64,000 nt of DNA from assembly GCF_038023995.1 (NCBI RefSeq), contig NZ_CP150660.1, forward strand, positions 2,540,501 through 2,604,500. Reading direction: 5' to 3'. This DNA comes from Polaribacter atrinae (GTDB lineage: Bacteria; Bacteroidota; Bacteroidia; Flavobacteriales; Flavobacteriaceae). Position numbers and translations under genes: made by a program. Positions 9,144 through 19,606 of this stretch are shown here, piece by piece. The notes below the pieces were generated by a model. The model did no database searches, was not told the origin of the DNA, and was given only the letters and a program-made list of their open reading frames with translations. Numbering within the stretch: position 1 is the first letter of the stretch; the number at the start of each line of letters is the position of its first letter.

Positions 9144-10661
9144 ATGAAAAATAAGGCGGTTCTAGTATTTTTGTTTCTAAGTGGCTTTTTGTTTTCACAA
9201 AGTAAAATAGCACAGATAGAATTAGAGATTCATCCAAATGTAGAATATCAAACCATACATAATTTTGGAGCTTCAGATGCGTGGTCTGCTCAATTTGTTG
9301 GTAAATGGTCTTTGGATAAAAAAGAAGCAATAGCAGATTTATTATTTAGTACAGAAAAGAATGCAGATGGAACTTTTAAAGGAATTGGTCTTTCTACTTG
9401 GCGCTTTAATATTGGTGCAGGAAGTGCAGAACAAGGAGTAGAAAGCAGTATTAAGGATGAATGGAGAAGAGCAGAAGGTTTTTTAAATAATGATAGTTCT
9501 TATAATTGGAACAGACAATTGGGGCAGCAATGGTTTTTAAAAGCAGCAAAAGAAAGAGGTGTTTCTTCTTTTATTGGTTTTGTAAATAGTCCGCCTGTAC
9601 AGTTTACAAAAAATAATAAAGCATTTTCTGCAGACGGATTGTCATCAAACCTAAAAACAAGTAATTATGTAAAATATGGGTTGTTTTTAAAAGATGTAGT
9701 AAGACATTTTAAGGATAGTTTAGATCTTAAGTTTAATTTTATCAGTCCTTTTAATGAACCTCAATGGGATTGGAAAAATGGAAAACAAGAAGGTTCTCCT
9801 AGGAATAATGATGAACTCTCAAGTGCAACCAAAAAAATAGATTCTGTTTTTAAGAACTATAATTTAGATACAAAATTAGAAGTATCAGAAGCAGGACAAA
9901 TAGATTATTTGACTTCAATTAAAAAAGGAAAAGAGCATAGAAGTAACCAGGTAGAAGTCTTTTTTAACCCTACGAGTGATTTGTATCTTGGAAATTTAGA
10001 AACCGTTTCGCAAAAATTTGCAGGACATAGTTATTTTACAACTTGGGATATTTCTAAGTTAAAGACAAAAAGAGAAGAAATTAAAAAGAAATTAATAAAG
10101 TACCCAAATTTAGAGTATTGGATGACAGAATATTGTATTCTAGAGAACAATGAAGAAATTAGAGGAAAAGGGAAAGATTTAGGCATGAAAACGGCTTTGT
10201 ATGTGGCCAGGTTAATGCATGCAGATCTTACTATTGCTAATGCAAGTGCATGGCATTGGTGGTTGGCAATGACACCTTATAATTATAAAGACGGACTTAT
10301 TTATCATGATAAAAATACAGAAGAAGGTACTTTTGAAAGCTCAAAATTATTATGGGGCTTAGGTAATTTTTCGAGATTTATAAGACCTCAGGCAAAACAA
10401 ATTAAGATAGATTATAAAGGTAAAAATTCCCTTGAAAATTTAGAAAAAGGAGTTTTAGTTTCAGCGTATAAGAATAAAGATAATTCTATCATTATTGTGG
10501 CGGTCAATCAAAAAGAAACAGCCGTACAACTAAATTTTAAAAGTACTATAAAGCAAGTTTATGTTACAGATAAAGACTCAGATTTAAAATTGATACAACA
10601 TAATGCGGATAAAAAAGATGTTGTAATCACTGCTAAATCGATTACTACTTTTATTTTATGA
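9144..10661 (+). CDS. Secreted GH30-family glycoside hydrolase
   Basis: This 505-residue protein has an N-terminal signal peptide (MKNKAVLVFLFLSGFLFSQ). It follows the GH30 clan-A pattern: QTIHNFGASDAWS near the start, GLSTWRFNIGAGSAEQG, the acid/base Glu205 in PFNEPQWDW, the nucleophile Glu329 in WMTEYCIL, and AWHWWLAM late in the barrel. A small beta-domain closes the C-terminus. GH30 enzymes cleave beta-linked glucans, xylans, galactans or fucosides. The long insert between the catalytic residues resembles the endo-beta-galactanase-like subfamilies, but the subfamily cannot be settled by eye. It shares a transcript with sulfatases, which points to a sulfated substrate. Confidence 0.85.
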   Translation: MKNKAVLVFLFLSGFLFSQSKIAQIELEIHPNVEYQTIHNFGASDAWSAQFVGKWSLDKKEAIADLLFSTEKNADGTFKGIGLSTWRFNIGAGSAEQGVESSIKDEWRRAEGFLNNDSSYNWNRQLGQQWFLKAAKERGVSSFIGFVNSPPVQFTKNNKAFSADGLSSNLKTSNYVKYGLFLKDVVRHFKDSLDLKFNFISPFNEPQWDWKNGKQEGSPRNNDELSSATKKIDSVFKNYNLDTKLEVSEAGQIDYLTSIKKGKEHRSNQVEVFFNPTSDLYLGNLETVSQKFAGHSYFTTWDISKLKTKREEIKKKLIKYPNLEYWMTEYCILENNEEIRGKGKDLGMKTALYVARLMHADLTIANASAWHWWLAMTPYNYKDGLIYHDKNTEEGTFESSKLLWGLGNFSRFIRPQAKQIKIDYKGKNSLENLEKGVLVSAYKNKDNSIIIVAVNQKETAVQLNFKSTIKQVYVTDKDSDLKLIQHNADKKDVVITAKSITTFIL

Positions 10662-10874
10662 TTTAAAGTATTTAAATAGTTTCTTATCAGTTAATTACGT
10701 GTTGTTTTATTCTAGTGTATTGTTTTTAATTTGAGCTTGTTAAGCTTAAAAAATAAAAATTATAAAGAAATAAGAGTCATTTTGATGCTGTTTTCTAACG
10801 AATATTACCCCCAACCATTCAAATTATATACTTAATTTTACATTCATTATTTTTAATTAATTAATAGAAATCCC

Positions 10875-12410
10875 ATGTATTTAAAAAATATTATTTTTAA
10901 ATGTTTCTTCTTGTCTGTTTTTGTAATGACAAGTTGTAAGTCAGTAGAAAAAGAGAGTACATCTAGCAATTCAGGTAAAAAACCAAATATTGTTATTATT
11001 TATTTAGATGATTTAGGTTACGGAGATTTAAGTGCTTACGGAGCAACTGAATTACAAACGCCTAATATTGATGCTTTAGCTAATGGAGGAATTAAATTTA
11101 CAAACGGGTATGCCTCTTCGGCAACATGTACACCAAGTAGATATGCATTGTTAACAGGTGTGTATCCTTGGAGAAATAAAAAAGCAAGAATTTTAGCAGG
11201 TTCTGCTCCTTTAATTATTGATGTTGCGCAACAAACATTACCAAAAATGTTAAAGAAACAAGGCTATCAAACGGCAATTGTTGGTAAATGGCATTTAGGT
11301 TTAGGGTCTGGGGATGTTAATTGGAACGGAAAAATAACTCCGGGGCCAAATGAAGTAGGTTTCGATTCTTCTTATATTATGGCGGCTACGCAAGATAGAG
11401 TACCAACAGTTTTTATAGATAACGGACATGTAGTAGGTTTGGATAAAAATGATCCGATTGAAGTAAATTATAAAAAGAATTTTGAGGGAGAGCCTACAGC
11501 AAAATCAAACCCGGAAATGACAACCATGAAATGGCATCACGGACATAATAATAGTATTGTAAACGGAATTCCTAGAATTGGGTATATGAAAGGTGGAGAT
11601 GCAGCAAAATGGACAGATATTGATATGGCAGACCATTTTTTAGGAAAAGCACAAGAGTATGTAAAATCACATAAAGAACAGCCTTTCTTTTTATATTATG
11701 CAATGCAACAACCGCATGTACCAAGAACTCCACACCCTCGTTTTGTAGGTAAATCTGGAATGGGACCAAGAGGTGATGTTATTTTAGAAGCAGATTGGGT
11801 AGTTGGTGAGTTTATAAATACCTTAGAAGAAGAAGGTCTTTTAGAAAATACGTTAATTGTTTTTTCTAGTGATAATGGCCCAGTTTTAAATGATGGGTAT
11901 TATGATGACGCCATAGAAAAATTAGGAAAACATGACCCAAAAGGAGGTTTAAGAGGTGGTAAATACAGTCTGTTAGAAGCAGGTACTAGAGTACCTTTTA
12001 TAGGTTATTGGAAAGGAACAATTAAACCAACTGTTTCAGACGCTATTGTTTGTCAAATGGATTTATTAGCTTCTTTAGCAAACTTAACAGGAACCTCAGA
12101 AAATACAACAGATAGTAAAGATATTTTAGATGCTTTTTTAGGTAAGTCTAATAAAGGAAGAGATCATTTGTTAATTGAAGCAAATTCTAGAACAGCTTTA
12201 AGAAGTGGAGATTGGTTAATGATTCCTCCTTATAAAGGGAATAAGTTTAATAAAAAAGTAAATATTGATGTTGGTATTCGTCCAGAATTTCAATTATATA
12301 ATTTAAAACAAGATGTTGGTCAACAACAAAATTTAGCAGAAACAAATCCTGAGAAATTAGCAGAACTAATTAAAGTCTATGAGTCTTTAAGAGGTGAAAA
12401 AATAAAATAG
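10875..12410 (+). CDS. S1-family sulfatase lipoprotein
   Basis: This 511-residue sulfatase starts with a lipoprotein signal (lipobox MTSC, Cys21) and a Ser/Lys-rich linker. It continues with IYLDDLGYGD (metal site), TCTPSRYALLTG (formylglycine Cys85), VGKWHLG and FSSDNGP. Its sequence differs clearly from the two upstream sulfatases, so it probably acts on another position or sugar. It is separated from the GH30 gene by 213 bases, which include an AT-rich stretch with no clear terminator, so it may have its own promoter. A strong terminator follows. Confidence 0.9.
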   Translation: MYLKNIIFKCFFLSVFVMTSCKSVEKESTSSNSGKKPNIVIIYLDDLGYGDLSAYGATELQTPNIDALANGGIKFTNGYASSATCTPSRYALLTGVYPWRNKKARILAGSAPLIIDVAQQTLPKMLKKQGYQTAIVGKWHLGLGSGDVNWNGKITPGPNEVGFDSSYIMAATQDRVPTVFIDNGHVVGLDKNDPIEVNYKKNFEGEPTAKSNPEMTTMKWHHGHNNSIVNGIPRIGYMKGGDAAKWTDIDMADHFLGKAQEYVKSHKEQPFFLYYAMQQPHVPRTPHPRFVGKSGMGPRGDVILEADWVVGEFINTLEEEGLLENTLIVFSSDNGPVLNDGYYDDAIEKLGKHDPKGGLRGGKYSLLEAGTRVPFIGYWKGTIKPTVSDAIVCQMDLLASLANLTGTSENTTDSKDILDAFLGKSNKGRDHLLIEANSRTALRSGDWLMIPPYKGNKFNKKVNIDVGIRPEFQLYNLKQDVGQQQNLAETNPEKLAELIKVYESLRGEKIK

Positions 12411-12431
12411 ATTATACTTCATTCTTTATTT

Positions 12432-12468
12432 AAAACCATCCCTAAGGCTTTCCTTTCGGATGGTTTTT
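12432..12468 (+). terminator. Terminator after the third sulfatase
   Basis: A 10-bp stem (AAAACCATCC/GGATGGTTTT) with a 16-base loop is followed by T residues, 21 bases after the stop codon. Confidence 0.8.
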
Positions 12469-12629
12469 AGTTTACAATTAGTTTTGAAACAAAAAAAACA
12501 TGAGTGTGACATTTCTAATTTATGAGAAATCCCATAACAGCTGTAAACTTAATCTAATTTCTTCCAAAAGGTCGAAAAGACAAAACGTAGCGCAGCCAAA
12601 ATTATAGGATATTTGGGGGTTCTTAACCT

Positions 12630-12660
12630 GATAAGATGCTGAAATAAATTCAGTATGACA
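12630..12660. repeat. Probable dispersed intergenic repeat fragment
   Basis: The segment contains CTGAA-ATAAA-TTCAG flanked by GATAAGATG and TATGACA. This arrangement recurs in intergenic DNA of many Flavobacteriaceae as a short palindromic repeat. That recurrence is from memory of such genomes; this window has a single copy. The rest of 12469-12700 shows no gene. Confidence 0.4.
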
Positions 12661-12700
12661 GATATTCGTTACATATAGCCTATGTTATAATGTGATAAAA

Positions 12701-12733
12701 AAAACACCTAACAATCAGTTGTTAGGTGTTTTT
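12701..12733. terminator. Bidirectional terminator near the end of the kinase gene
   Basis: A stem of about 14 bp (AAAACACCTAACA paired with TGTTAGGTGTTTT) with a tiny loop and A/T-run flanks lies about 100 bases beyond the stop of the minus-strand kinase gene. Confidence 0.75.
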
Positions 12734-12829
12734 ATCAATATTTTTTCTTGTAAGTAGATTTGTTAATCTGAAAAATGAACCAGGTTAATATCAACTTGAT
12801 TGTTGTAATTTTAGTATCAAAAACTTGGG

Positions 12830-14140
12830 TTATAAGTAAGATTTCATCATTAATGCAGCACCTAAAGCACTTTCATTTTTACATTCTGATATTTTAATAA
12901 CGATGCCTTTTTTTAATAGGGTTAAGTATTTAATAAAGATTTCGTTTTTATTAAATCCACCAGAAATATAGATGTTCTTAATCGACTTGTCTTTATCAGT
13001 TATTAAATTAATACCCGCAATTACTTTTTTAGCAATTTCATAGATTAATTGGTAGTAAGCAGTTTTATAAGAACCAAAATGTTTTAATAAATCTTCATTA
13101 GCTTCAAAATTGGTGTCAATTCCATCACTTAGAAAAATTTGTGCATTTTCTACAATTAATTCTTGACACAGTTTCTCGTCTAAACCAAGATTTAAATGCT
13201 TGTCTATGTCTACTTTATAATAATCACTTAATGGGGTTAAATACACTTCATGTATGCGTCCTAAAAACTGCATAGAAGATTTAACTTGTTGCTTTTTAGG
13301 AGTCATAAAACACAAACAATTATTAGTTAATTGATGTTGTGTTAAGGTTTCTGTACTAAAAGGATTCATAGCAATAATCCACGTTCCTGTAGAAAGTAGT
13401 ACAAAATCGTTGCCTTTTTCGTTTTCTAAAATAGGGATTATAGAAGAAGAACTGTCATGCAAACCAGAACCAACGGCAACTTGCTGTCCGTTAATTTCAG
13501 ATAAGATTGCTTTTTCTCCATTTACAGGTTCTGGTAAATTAATATTTGCAGCCTTTAACCAAGGGTGATATTGCATTTCATCAAAATTCCAAGTAGCTGT
13601 ATGTGCGCCGACAGAAGTAAAGTCTGCGGTAATTTTTTTTGTGAATAGATAGCTTAAATACTGTGGGTAATGTAAAATTGCATCTACATTTTTCCATACT
13701 TGTGGTTTTTCTTTTTGCATCCAAAGCATTTGTAGACCTGTATTTAACATACCGTAAGCAGGAGAAGCTGTTGTTCTAGAAAACTCTTCTACACCGCCGT
13801 TTAATTGATGGAAATTAGTGTAATTATGTATGTCTAAGGGTTTTAGATAATTGTATAAAGGGGCAATTCTATTGCCTTGCTTATCTAAATATACTAGAGA
13901 TGCACCGTGTGTAGAGAAATTAATCGCTTTTAAATGGAATTCAGGATTGTTTTGAACTTGTTTTATTTGCTCTAAAATCCAATTTTCTATAGATTCTAAG
14001 TCATCACAAGGAAAACCATCATCATCTAAAACTTCTTTAAATTTTGTAGAATTTTGAAAACAAACATTAAATTTTTTATCAAATAAAAATATTTTTTTAT
14101 TCGTTTTTCCAATATCTATAACTGCGATTACATCTTCCAT
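12830..14140 (-). CDS. fucK: FGGY-family carbohydrate kinase, probable L-fuculokinase
   Basis: The ATG at 14140 is preferred because the protein then begins MEDVIAVIDIGKTNKKIFLFD, the phosphate-1 motif of FGGY sugar kinases. The longer frame from 14179 adds 13 hydrophobic residues with no role. Other family features are NFSTHGASLVYLD, GSGLHDSSSS, FVLLSTGTWIIAMNPF and the C-terminal ISGGFNKNEIFIKYL and ESALGAALM. The kinase phosphorylates a ketose with ATP. Because it lies after an unmistakable L-fucose isomerase and an aldolase, L-fuculose is the likely substrate, although FGGY sequence alone does not separate fuculose from rhamnulose. A hairpin with T-run separates it from fucI, so it may be expressed at a lower level than the upstream genes. 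Confidence 0.8.
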   Translation of the reverse strand: MEDVIAVIDIGKTNKKIFLFDKKFNVCFQNSTKFKEVLDDDGFPCDDLESIENWILEQIKQVQNNPEFHLKAINFSTHGASLVYLDKQGNRIAPLYNYLKPLDIHNYTNFHQLNGGVEEFSRTTASPAYGMLNTGLQMLWMQKEKPQVWKNVDAILHYPQYLSYLFTKKITADFTSVGAHTATWNFDEMQYHPWLKAANINLPEPVNGEKAILSEINGQQVAVGSGLHDSSSSIIPILENEKGNDFVLLSTGTWIIAMNPFSTETLTQHQLTNNCLCFMTPKKQQVKSSMQFLGRIHEVYLTPLSDYYKVDIDKHLNLGLDEKLCQELIVENAQIFLSDGIDTNFEANEDLLKHFGSYKTAYYQLIYEIAKKVIAGINLITDKDKSIKNIYISGGFNKNEIFIKYLTLLKKGIVIKISECKNESALGAALMMKSYL

Positions 14141-14217
14141 TTTATTGAAGGTTAAATTGATAAAGTATCCTTTTAACAATTTGCAGATCTGGTAAAAGGG
14201 GGATCTTTATCAGTATT

Positions 14218-14269
14218 AAAAAAGAATTGGCGACTCAACAAATAATTCAAAATTTGGTCGCCAATTCTT
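14218..14269 (-). terminator. Hairpin between fucI and fucK
   Basis: A 12-bp perfect stem (AAGAATTGGCGA/TCGCCAATTCTT) with a 24-base loop lies 17 bases after the fucI stop. On the minus strand it is followed by a run of T. It may be a partial terminator that reduces fucK expression, or mark a separate fucK transcript. Confidence 0.65.
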
Positions 14270-14286
14270 ATAAAAAAAAATAGTTA

Positions 14287-16074
14287 TTATTCTTTAAATC
14301 CGTATAACGGACCATAATTTTTACATGCTCTATAATCTGCACCTTCTAAGTTTTCACCGAAAGCAGACCATGCACTTGGTCTAAATACGTCGTCTTCAGA
14401 AACATTGTGCATATTTACAGGAATACGTAACATTGCTGCTAAAGAAATTAAATCTGCACCAATATGTCCGTGAGAAATTGCACCGTGGTTTGCTCCCCAT
14501 TTCGCCATTACCGTATACACATCTTTAAAGAAACCGGTACCTGTGGTTCTTGGTACAAACCAAGTTGTAGGCCACGTAGGGTCTGTTCTTTCATTTAAAA
14601 CAGTATGCACATCTTCTGGTAATTCTACACTCCAACCTTCTACAATTTGTAAAACGGGCCCAATTCCTTTAATTAGGTTGATTCTACACATCGTTAAAGG
14701 CATTTGCCCTTTTGTTAAGAAATTAGAAGAGAATCCTCCTCCTCTAAAATACTCTACAGTAGCTGGTGGCCATTTGGTATTGTCTAAACAACGTTTAACA
14801 TCTTCATCTGTAATGTCCCAAAATGGTTTCATTGTAGGGTTGCCATCAGCATCTTTTTGTTGTGCGGTAGCATCTAAAGTGGTAGAACCAGAATTGATTA
14901 AGTGAATAATTCCGTTTTCTGCCAATCCTGTTAATTTTTTACCCGTCACTCTTTCTACAGACTCAGGACTCCAATAAGTTCTTACATCAGAAAATAATTG
15001 TGCTTTATTAGTCAATAAGTGACCAAATAACATAGAAATTGCATTTAAACAATCGTTTTCTGTTGCAAATGTATATGCTTGACGAATTCCGTTCCAATCG
15101 AAAGAAGAGTTTAAAATAGACTCTGTAAAATCGGCGTTTGGTTGGTAATCGGTCCATTGACGTTGTCCTTGGAAACCACCCATAATTGCGTTTCTTCCTT
15201 TAGACTCTTCACCAAATCCCATTTCTTTCAACTTCGGATTTCCGTTCATTAAATCTTTACAAATCAAAGTCATTTTTACAACTTTCTCCCACTCAGCATC
15301 TTTTTGAGAACGCGATTTTTGTGCTTCAGGATTGTTTCTATCTGCTCCTTCTTCACAGTTTTCTTTGGTCCAAGCTAATGCTTTTGCATATTCCTCTTGG
15401 TCAAAAATACCTTCATCAATACGTCTTAAAAGTTCTACTGATTCTACAAACTCAGCTCTTACGCCTAAATAGTCTTGTAAAAAGTTGACATCTACCATAG
15501 AACCTGCAATACCCATAGAGCTATATCCTATTGATAAATAAGATTTTCCTTTCATTTGAGCCACTGCCAAAGCACCTTTTACAAAACGTAATATTTTTTC
15601 TGATACATCTTGTGGAATGGTTTGGTCGCCACCATCTTGTACTTCTTTTCCATAGATACCAAATGCTGGCAATCCTTTTTGAGAATATCCTGCTAAGGCA
15701 GCAGCTAAATACACCGCTCCTGGTCTTTCAGTACCATTAAATCCCCAAACTGCTTTAGGTAAAAGAGGATCTGTATCCATTACCTCTGTACCATAACACC
15801 AACATGGCGTTACTGTTAAAGAAACCTCTACACCTTCTCTTTTAAATTTATCTGCACAAGCAGCCGCATCTGCAACACCACCAATAGTGGTATCTGCAAT
15901 AACACATTCTACTTTTTCTCCACTAGGAAAACGCAATGTTTCTTCAATTAATTTGGCAGCCGCTTTGGCCATATCCATCGTTTGAACCTCTAAAGATTCT
16001 CTCACTCCTAATTCACGCCCATCAATCACAGGGCGAATTCCTATCTTTGGTAATCTACCTATAAGTCTACTCAT
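14287..16074 (-). CDS. fucI: L-fucose isomerase
   Basis: This 595-residue protein is collinear with E. coli FucI. The start [67 protein letters not shown], and the end [13 protein letters not shown] are hallmark segments. The catalytic Glu339 (ATEND), Asp363 ([11 protein letters not shown]) and metal-ligand His537 (GHIGADL) are in place. It converts L-fucose to L-fuculose in the cytoplasm, using manganese. It sits 22 bases after the aldolase gene on the same strand, so they are co-transcribed. This gene fixes the operon as a fucose pathway, because rhamnose isomerase is unrelated in sequence. Confidence 0.97.
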   Translation of the reverse strand: MSRLIGRLPKIGIRPVIDGRELGVRESLEVQTMDMAKAAAKLIEETLRFPSGEKVECVIADTTIGGVADAAACADKFKREGVEVSLTVTPCWCYGTEVMDTDPLLPKAVWGFNGTERPGAVYLAAALAGYSQKGLPAFGIYGKEVQDGGDQTIPQDVSEKILRFVKGALAVAQMKGKSYLSIGYSSMGIAGSMVDVNFLQDYLGVRAEFVESVELLRRIDEGIFDQEEYAKALAWTKENCEEGADRNNPEAQKSRSQKDAEWEKVVKMTLICKDLMNGNPKLKEMGFGEESKGRNAIMGGFQGQRQWTDYQPNADFTESILNSSFDWNGIRQAYTFATENDCLNAISMLFGHLLTNKAQLFSDVRTYWSPESVERVTGKKLTGLAENGIIHLINSGSTTLDATAQQKDADGNPTMKPFWDITDEDVKRCLDNTKWPPATVEYFRGGGFSSNFLTKGQMPLTMCRINLIKGIGPVLQIVEGWSVELPEDVHTVLNERTDPTWPTTWFVPRTTGTGFFKDVYTVMAKWGANHGAISHGHIGADLISLAAMLRIPVNMHNVSEDDVFRPSAWSAFGENLEGADYRACKNYGPLYGFKE

Positions 16075-16096
16075 TATATATCAGTTTTTTTATGTC

Positions 16097-16891
16097 CTAT
16101 GTAAATTGTTCTAATTCTGTTAATTGCTCGTTAGACAATCCTGCTGGTTTAAAACCTGCTGCCCAACACATCATTAACATTTTAGCACCTTTATTTGCTA
16201 CATCTAAAAAGTCCCACGCTTTCATTACATCTGGCGCTGTAGAAGTTGCTCCATGCTTTTCCCAAAGAGAAACGTTTCTTGTTTTAAAAGCTTCCATAGT
16301 TACTTCTGCCAAAGCAGCAGTACTAGATAAAGCATAAGGTGTACAGTGAATTCCTTTTGGTACAAATACTTTAACTTCCGGACACATCATCCAGATTTGT
16401 CTGTTTAATTCTTCTTCATTATCAAATAACTCATGATGACTCATGCAGATCAATTCTAATGGGTGTGTATGTACAACCGCTAAATTTTCTGGGTGATGAA
16501 TTGAGTTAAATAAATGAATACTTGCATGAGAAATTAACTCACAAGTTGGTCCAAAATTAGGTCTGTTTCCACCCCAAATAATAGAATATGCTGTTGCAGT
16601 TTCATTAATATATAAAATACAAGACACCTCTTCTAACATGTCTACTAAATCTCTTAAATAACAACCTGTACCAGTGATATAAAGTACAAAACCAGCTGCT
16701 TCTTTAGGGAAATCGAAAGGAACTTCTGTACCAATTCCTTGTACTTCTTCTTTGGTAAAGAATGAAGTTAAATTCATTGATATATTTCCAGCATTTCTTT
16801 CTGCCCACTCACGTTGCCATAAATAACCTGCAACGGTTGATACTTTTTTTAATTCTATCTCTACTTCTGATGGAAGGTTTAATGTTTTCAT
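16097..16891 (-). CDS. Class II aldolase of the RhaD type, probable L-fuculose-1-phosphate aldolase
   Basis: This 264-residue class II aldolase resembles rhamnulose-1-phosphate aldolase RhaD in length and motifs more than the 215-residue FucA. It has WQREWAERNAGNIS, the phosphate-binding VLYITGTGCYLRDL, TCELISHASIHLF, the zinc ligands in AVVHTHPLEL, and LWEKHGA. It should split a ketose-1-phosphate into dihydroxyacetone phosphate and L-lactaldehyde. Since it is the first gene of the operon with fucI, its in vivo substrate is most likely L-fuculose-1-phosphate. The rhamnulose and fuculose phosphates differ only at one carbon and give the same products. It faces the AraC regulator across 99 bases. 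Confidence 0.8.
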   Translation of the reverse strand: MKTLNLPSEVEIELKKVSTVAGYLWQREWAERNAGNISMNLTSFFTKEEVQGIGTEVPFDFPKEAAGFVLYITGTGCYLRDLVDMLEEVSCILYINETATAYSIIWGGNRPNFGPTCELISHASIHLFNSIHHPENLAVVHTHPLELICMSHHELFDNEEELNRQIWMMCPEVKVFVPKGIHCTPYALSSTAALAEVTMEAFKTRNVSLWEKHGATSTAPDVMKAWDFLDVANKGAKMLMMCWAAGFKPAGLSNEQLTELEQFT

Positions 16892-16914
16892 AATATTTAG
16901 TAAATTTGATTTAA

Positions 16915-16922
16915 CAAAGATA
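16915..16922 (-). promoter_or_regulatory. Putative -7 box for the fucose operon
   Basis: TATCTTTG on the minus strand matches the Bacteroidetes TAnnTTTG consensus and lies 23 bases before the aldolase start codon. The -33 TTG is not at ideal spacing, so the call is tentative. Confidence 0.4.
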
Positions 16923-16958
16923 TTTACGAATGAAATGTAATTAAATATTCAAAATCTG

Positions 16959-16966
16959 TATTTTTG
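16959..16966 (+). promoter_or_regulatory. Putative -7 box for the AraC-type regulator gene
   Basis: TATTTTTG matches the TAnnTTTG consensus 24 bases upstream of the TTG start at 16991. This supports a short leader and that unusual start codon. Confidence 0.4.
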
Positions 16967-16990
16967 TATCTAATTTAAACAATTCACTAA

Positions 16991-17890
16991 TTGACGTTTT
17001 CAAAAAACATTGCATTAGGAGATCCTTCTTCAAATTATCAAAATTTTATCGATTTAAAATTAAGATTGCTGTGTTGTAGGTATTGGTTGTTAAATTTGTG
17101 GGATTGCCATGATATGATTTTTCCTTTTTGGAGAATTTATTGGAATAGAAATGAAGGAGGAGAATTAATACATTTAGATGATGTTTATAAAATGACACCA
17201 GATACTTTGTATATAATTCCGCCTTTTACTTCTTTTTCTTCACGTTTTTCTAAAAAACACATGCATAATGATGGAATTCATGTTTCCGGTAGGCATTTAA
17301 CGAGTGATTATAATGAAGATGATTACCTAGATTCATCTTTAATTCATTTTTTTATACACTTTAATTTAGGAGTGCCTTTTGATAATGTGTATCCGGGAAT
17401 TATAGAAATACAAGTTACCGATTACCTAAGAGATCGCTTAGAATATTTAACAGGAAGGCTAAAGGTCGAAAATCAAGATTTTAAATTGACCTTTAATTTA
17501 AAACTGCAAGCATTTATCAAAGAAGTATTGACCAATATTGGTCCTGAGCTTTGGAAAGCTATAAACATAGATGACCGAGTTTTAAAGGTTATACGTTTTA
17601 TTGAAGCCAATATCAATAAAAAATTAACCAATACAGAAATTGCGGCTATTGTAAATATGGCACCTAATTCTTTTGCTCGTTTGTTTAAAGAAGAAATGCA
17701 TATTACGCTGCATAACTTTATTCAGAATAGAAAAATTGCAAGATCTTGTGAGTTGTTTGAGCATACTAATAAAACGATAGAAGATGTTGCCTTTAATTTA
17801 GGTTTCTCAGACAGATATCATTTTTCTAGAGTATTTAAATTGGTTACAGGTTTAACTCCTGGTATTTATAAATCCGGAAAATATACATAA
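16991..17890 (+). CDS. AraC-family transcriptional regulator of the fucose genes
   Basis: This 299-residue protein has an N-terminal cupin-like sensing region (TPDTLYIIPPFTSFSSRF, then SLIHFFIHFNLGVPFDNVYPG). Its C-terminal pair of helix-turn-helix motifs (residues 205-295) includes NTEIAAIVNMAPNSFARLFKEE and TIEDVAFNLGFSDRYHFSRVFK, the AraC signature. A TAA stop lies directly before the TTG at 16991, and the next in-frame ATG is 40 codons in, so TTG is the likely start. It is divergent from the aldolase-isomerase-kinase operon and precedes the dehydrogenase/transporter genes. It probably senses L-fucose or a pathway product and activates both arms. Confidence 0.85.
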   Translation: MTFSKNIALGDPSSNYQNFIDLKLRLLCCRYWLLNLWDCHDMIFPFWRIYWNRNEGGELIHLDDVYKMTPDTLYIIPPFTSFSSRFSKKHMHNDGIHVSGRHLTSDYNEDDYLDSSLIHFFIHFNLGVPFDNVYPGIIEIQVTDYLRDRLEYLTGRLKVENQDFKLTFNLKLQAFIKEVLTNIGPELWKAINIDDRVLKVIRFIEANINKKLTNTEIAAIVNMAPNSFARLFKEEMHITLHNFIQNRKIARSCELFEHTNKTIEDVAFNLGFSDRYHFSRVFKLVTGLTPGIYKSGKYT

Positions 17891-18144
17891 ATAGTGTTTT
17901 TGAAGTAATACTTCTTTAGGTCTTATAAATAAGGGTTTAAAGTGGTTTCTGATGTTCTTACTTTACCTTTATGTTTAAATTATACATTTTATTGCTTAAT
18001 ATGGATAAAATTTTTACTCACTTATATTTATAAGTTTGCTTATTGGCATTAACCACCATTACCACTATAGCAAAGGAAGTACAGAAAATTATTATGATTT
18101 TTTTTCTTTCTGATTAAAAATACCACTAACTAATAAAATATTTT

Positions 18145-19585
18145 ATGCAACAATTTGAACAGTATATCAACGGAAAATTTGTAAAATCTACATCATCAGA
18201 AGTAACAGAAGTTTTAAATCCTTGTACAGAAGAAGTTCTTTCTACCATACCACACGGTAGTGTAGAAGATGCTAATAATGCATTAGATGCCGCTCAAAAT
18301 GCGCATCATGCTTGGAAATCTCTTCCTGCAATTCAAAGAGCCAATTATTTAAATAAAATGGCAGACGTTATTCGTGAAAACAGAATATTTTTGGCCAAAA
18401 CTTTAGCTTCAGAGCAAGCAAAAGTAATTGGTTTGGCACAAGTAGAAATAGATGTTACCGCAGATTATTTTGATTATTATTCAGGTTTTGCAAGAAGAAT
18501 AGAAGGAGAAATTATACAAAGTAACCGTAGTAAAGAACATATCTTTTTACACAAAGCCCCCAATTGGAGTAGCTGTAGGTATTTTACCTTGGAACTGGCC
18601 ATTTTTTGTTATGGCAAGAAAAGTAGCAGCATCTTTAATTACAGGAAATACTTGCGTAATTAAACCAAGTTGTATTGCCCCAAATACCATAATGGAATGG
18701 GCTAAAATGATTCAAAAAATTGAATTGCCAGCAGGTGTTTTGAATATAGTTTGTGGTTCTGGTCCTATTGTTGGAAATGCTTTAAGTAAGAGTCCTACAA
18801 CGGGTATTATCAGTTTAACGGGTAGTGTTTTTGCGGGTCAAAAAGTTATGGAAGCAGCCTCTGCAAACATTACAAAAGTTTCTTTAGAGTTAGGTGGTAA
18901 AGCACCGGCAATTGTTTGTGCAGATGCTAATTTAGAATTGGCTGTTAATGCGATTGTTACCTCTAGGATTACTTATAGCGGACAAATATGTAATTGTGCA
19001 GAACGTGTGTATGTAGAAGAATCTATTCACGACCAATTTTTAGAAATGGTAACTGCTAAAATGAAAGCGGTAACAGTAGCAGATGCTTTTTCTGATGACA
19101 ATCCAGATATGAGTGCTTTGGTTTCTAAGGCGCAATTAGATAAGGTTTCTGAAATGGTAGAATATGCTAAAAAAGAAGGAGCAGAAGTATTAGTTGGAGG
19201 ATCTAGATCTTCTCAATTTGATAAAGGATATTTTTATCAACCTACTTTATTAACCAATGTAAGACAAGACATGCAAATTATTCAGGAAGAAGTATTCGGA
19301 CCTGTTTTACCAGTTATGAAATTTGGTACTTTAGATGAAGCAATTGCGTTGGCAAATGATTCAGAATTTGGATTAACCTCATCTATATTCTCAGAAAACT
19401 TTAACAAAGTTATGCACGCTGCAGAAGAGTTACAATATGGAGAAACGTATATTAACAGAGAATATTTTGAAGCCATTCAAGGTTTTCACGCAGGTTGGAA
19501 AAAATCTGGATTAGGTGGTGCAGATGGTAAACATGGTATGGAAGAGTTTTTACAAACCAAAGTTGTATACGCACAATACAGATAA
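18145..19585 (+). pseudogene. aldA: Lactaldehyde dehydrogenase AldA with a single frameshift
   Basis: The two frames together encode 479 residues, exactly the length of E. coli AldA, and match it throughout. Segments include EQYINGKFV at the start, DYFDYYSGFARRIEGEIIQS, TKVSLELGGKAPAIV, the catalytic Cys in SGQICNCAERVYVEE, EEVFGPVLPV, and the end FHAGWKKSGLGGADGKHGM. The frame breaks at 18557-18561, where five C residues replace four. With four, the protein reads APIGVAVGILPWNWPFF, as in AldA. The enzyme oxidises L-lactaldehyde to L-lactate with NAD and completes the fucose pathway. The break may be a recent mutation or a sequencing error. Everything after it is well conserved, which argues against long-term decay. 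Confidence 0.9.
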
Positions 19586-19606
19586 AATATTTAAAATATA
19601 GATGAG

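Noticed and set aside
12830..14140. Rhamnulokinase in a rhamnose operon
   Set aside because: The neighbouring isomerase is clearly FucI and the transporter FucP, so fuculose is the better substrate.
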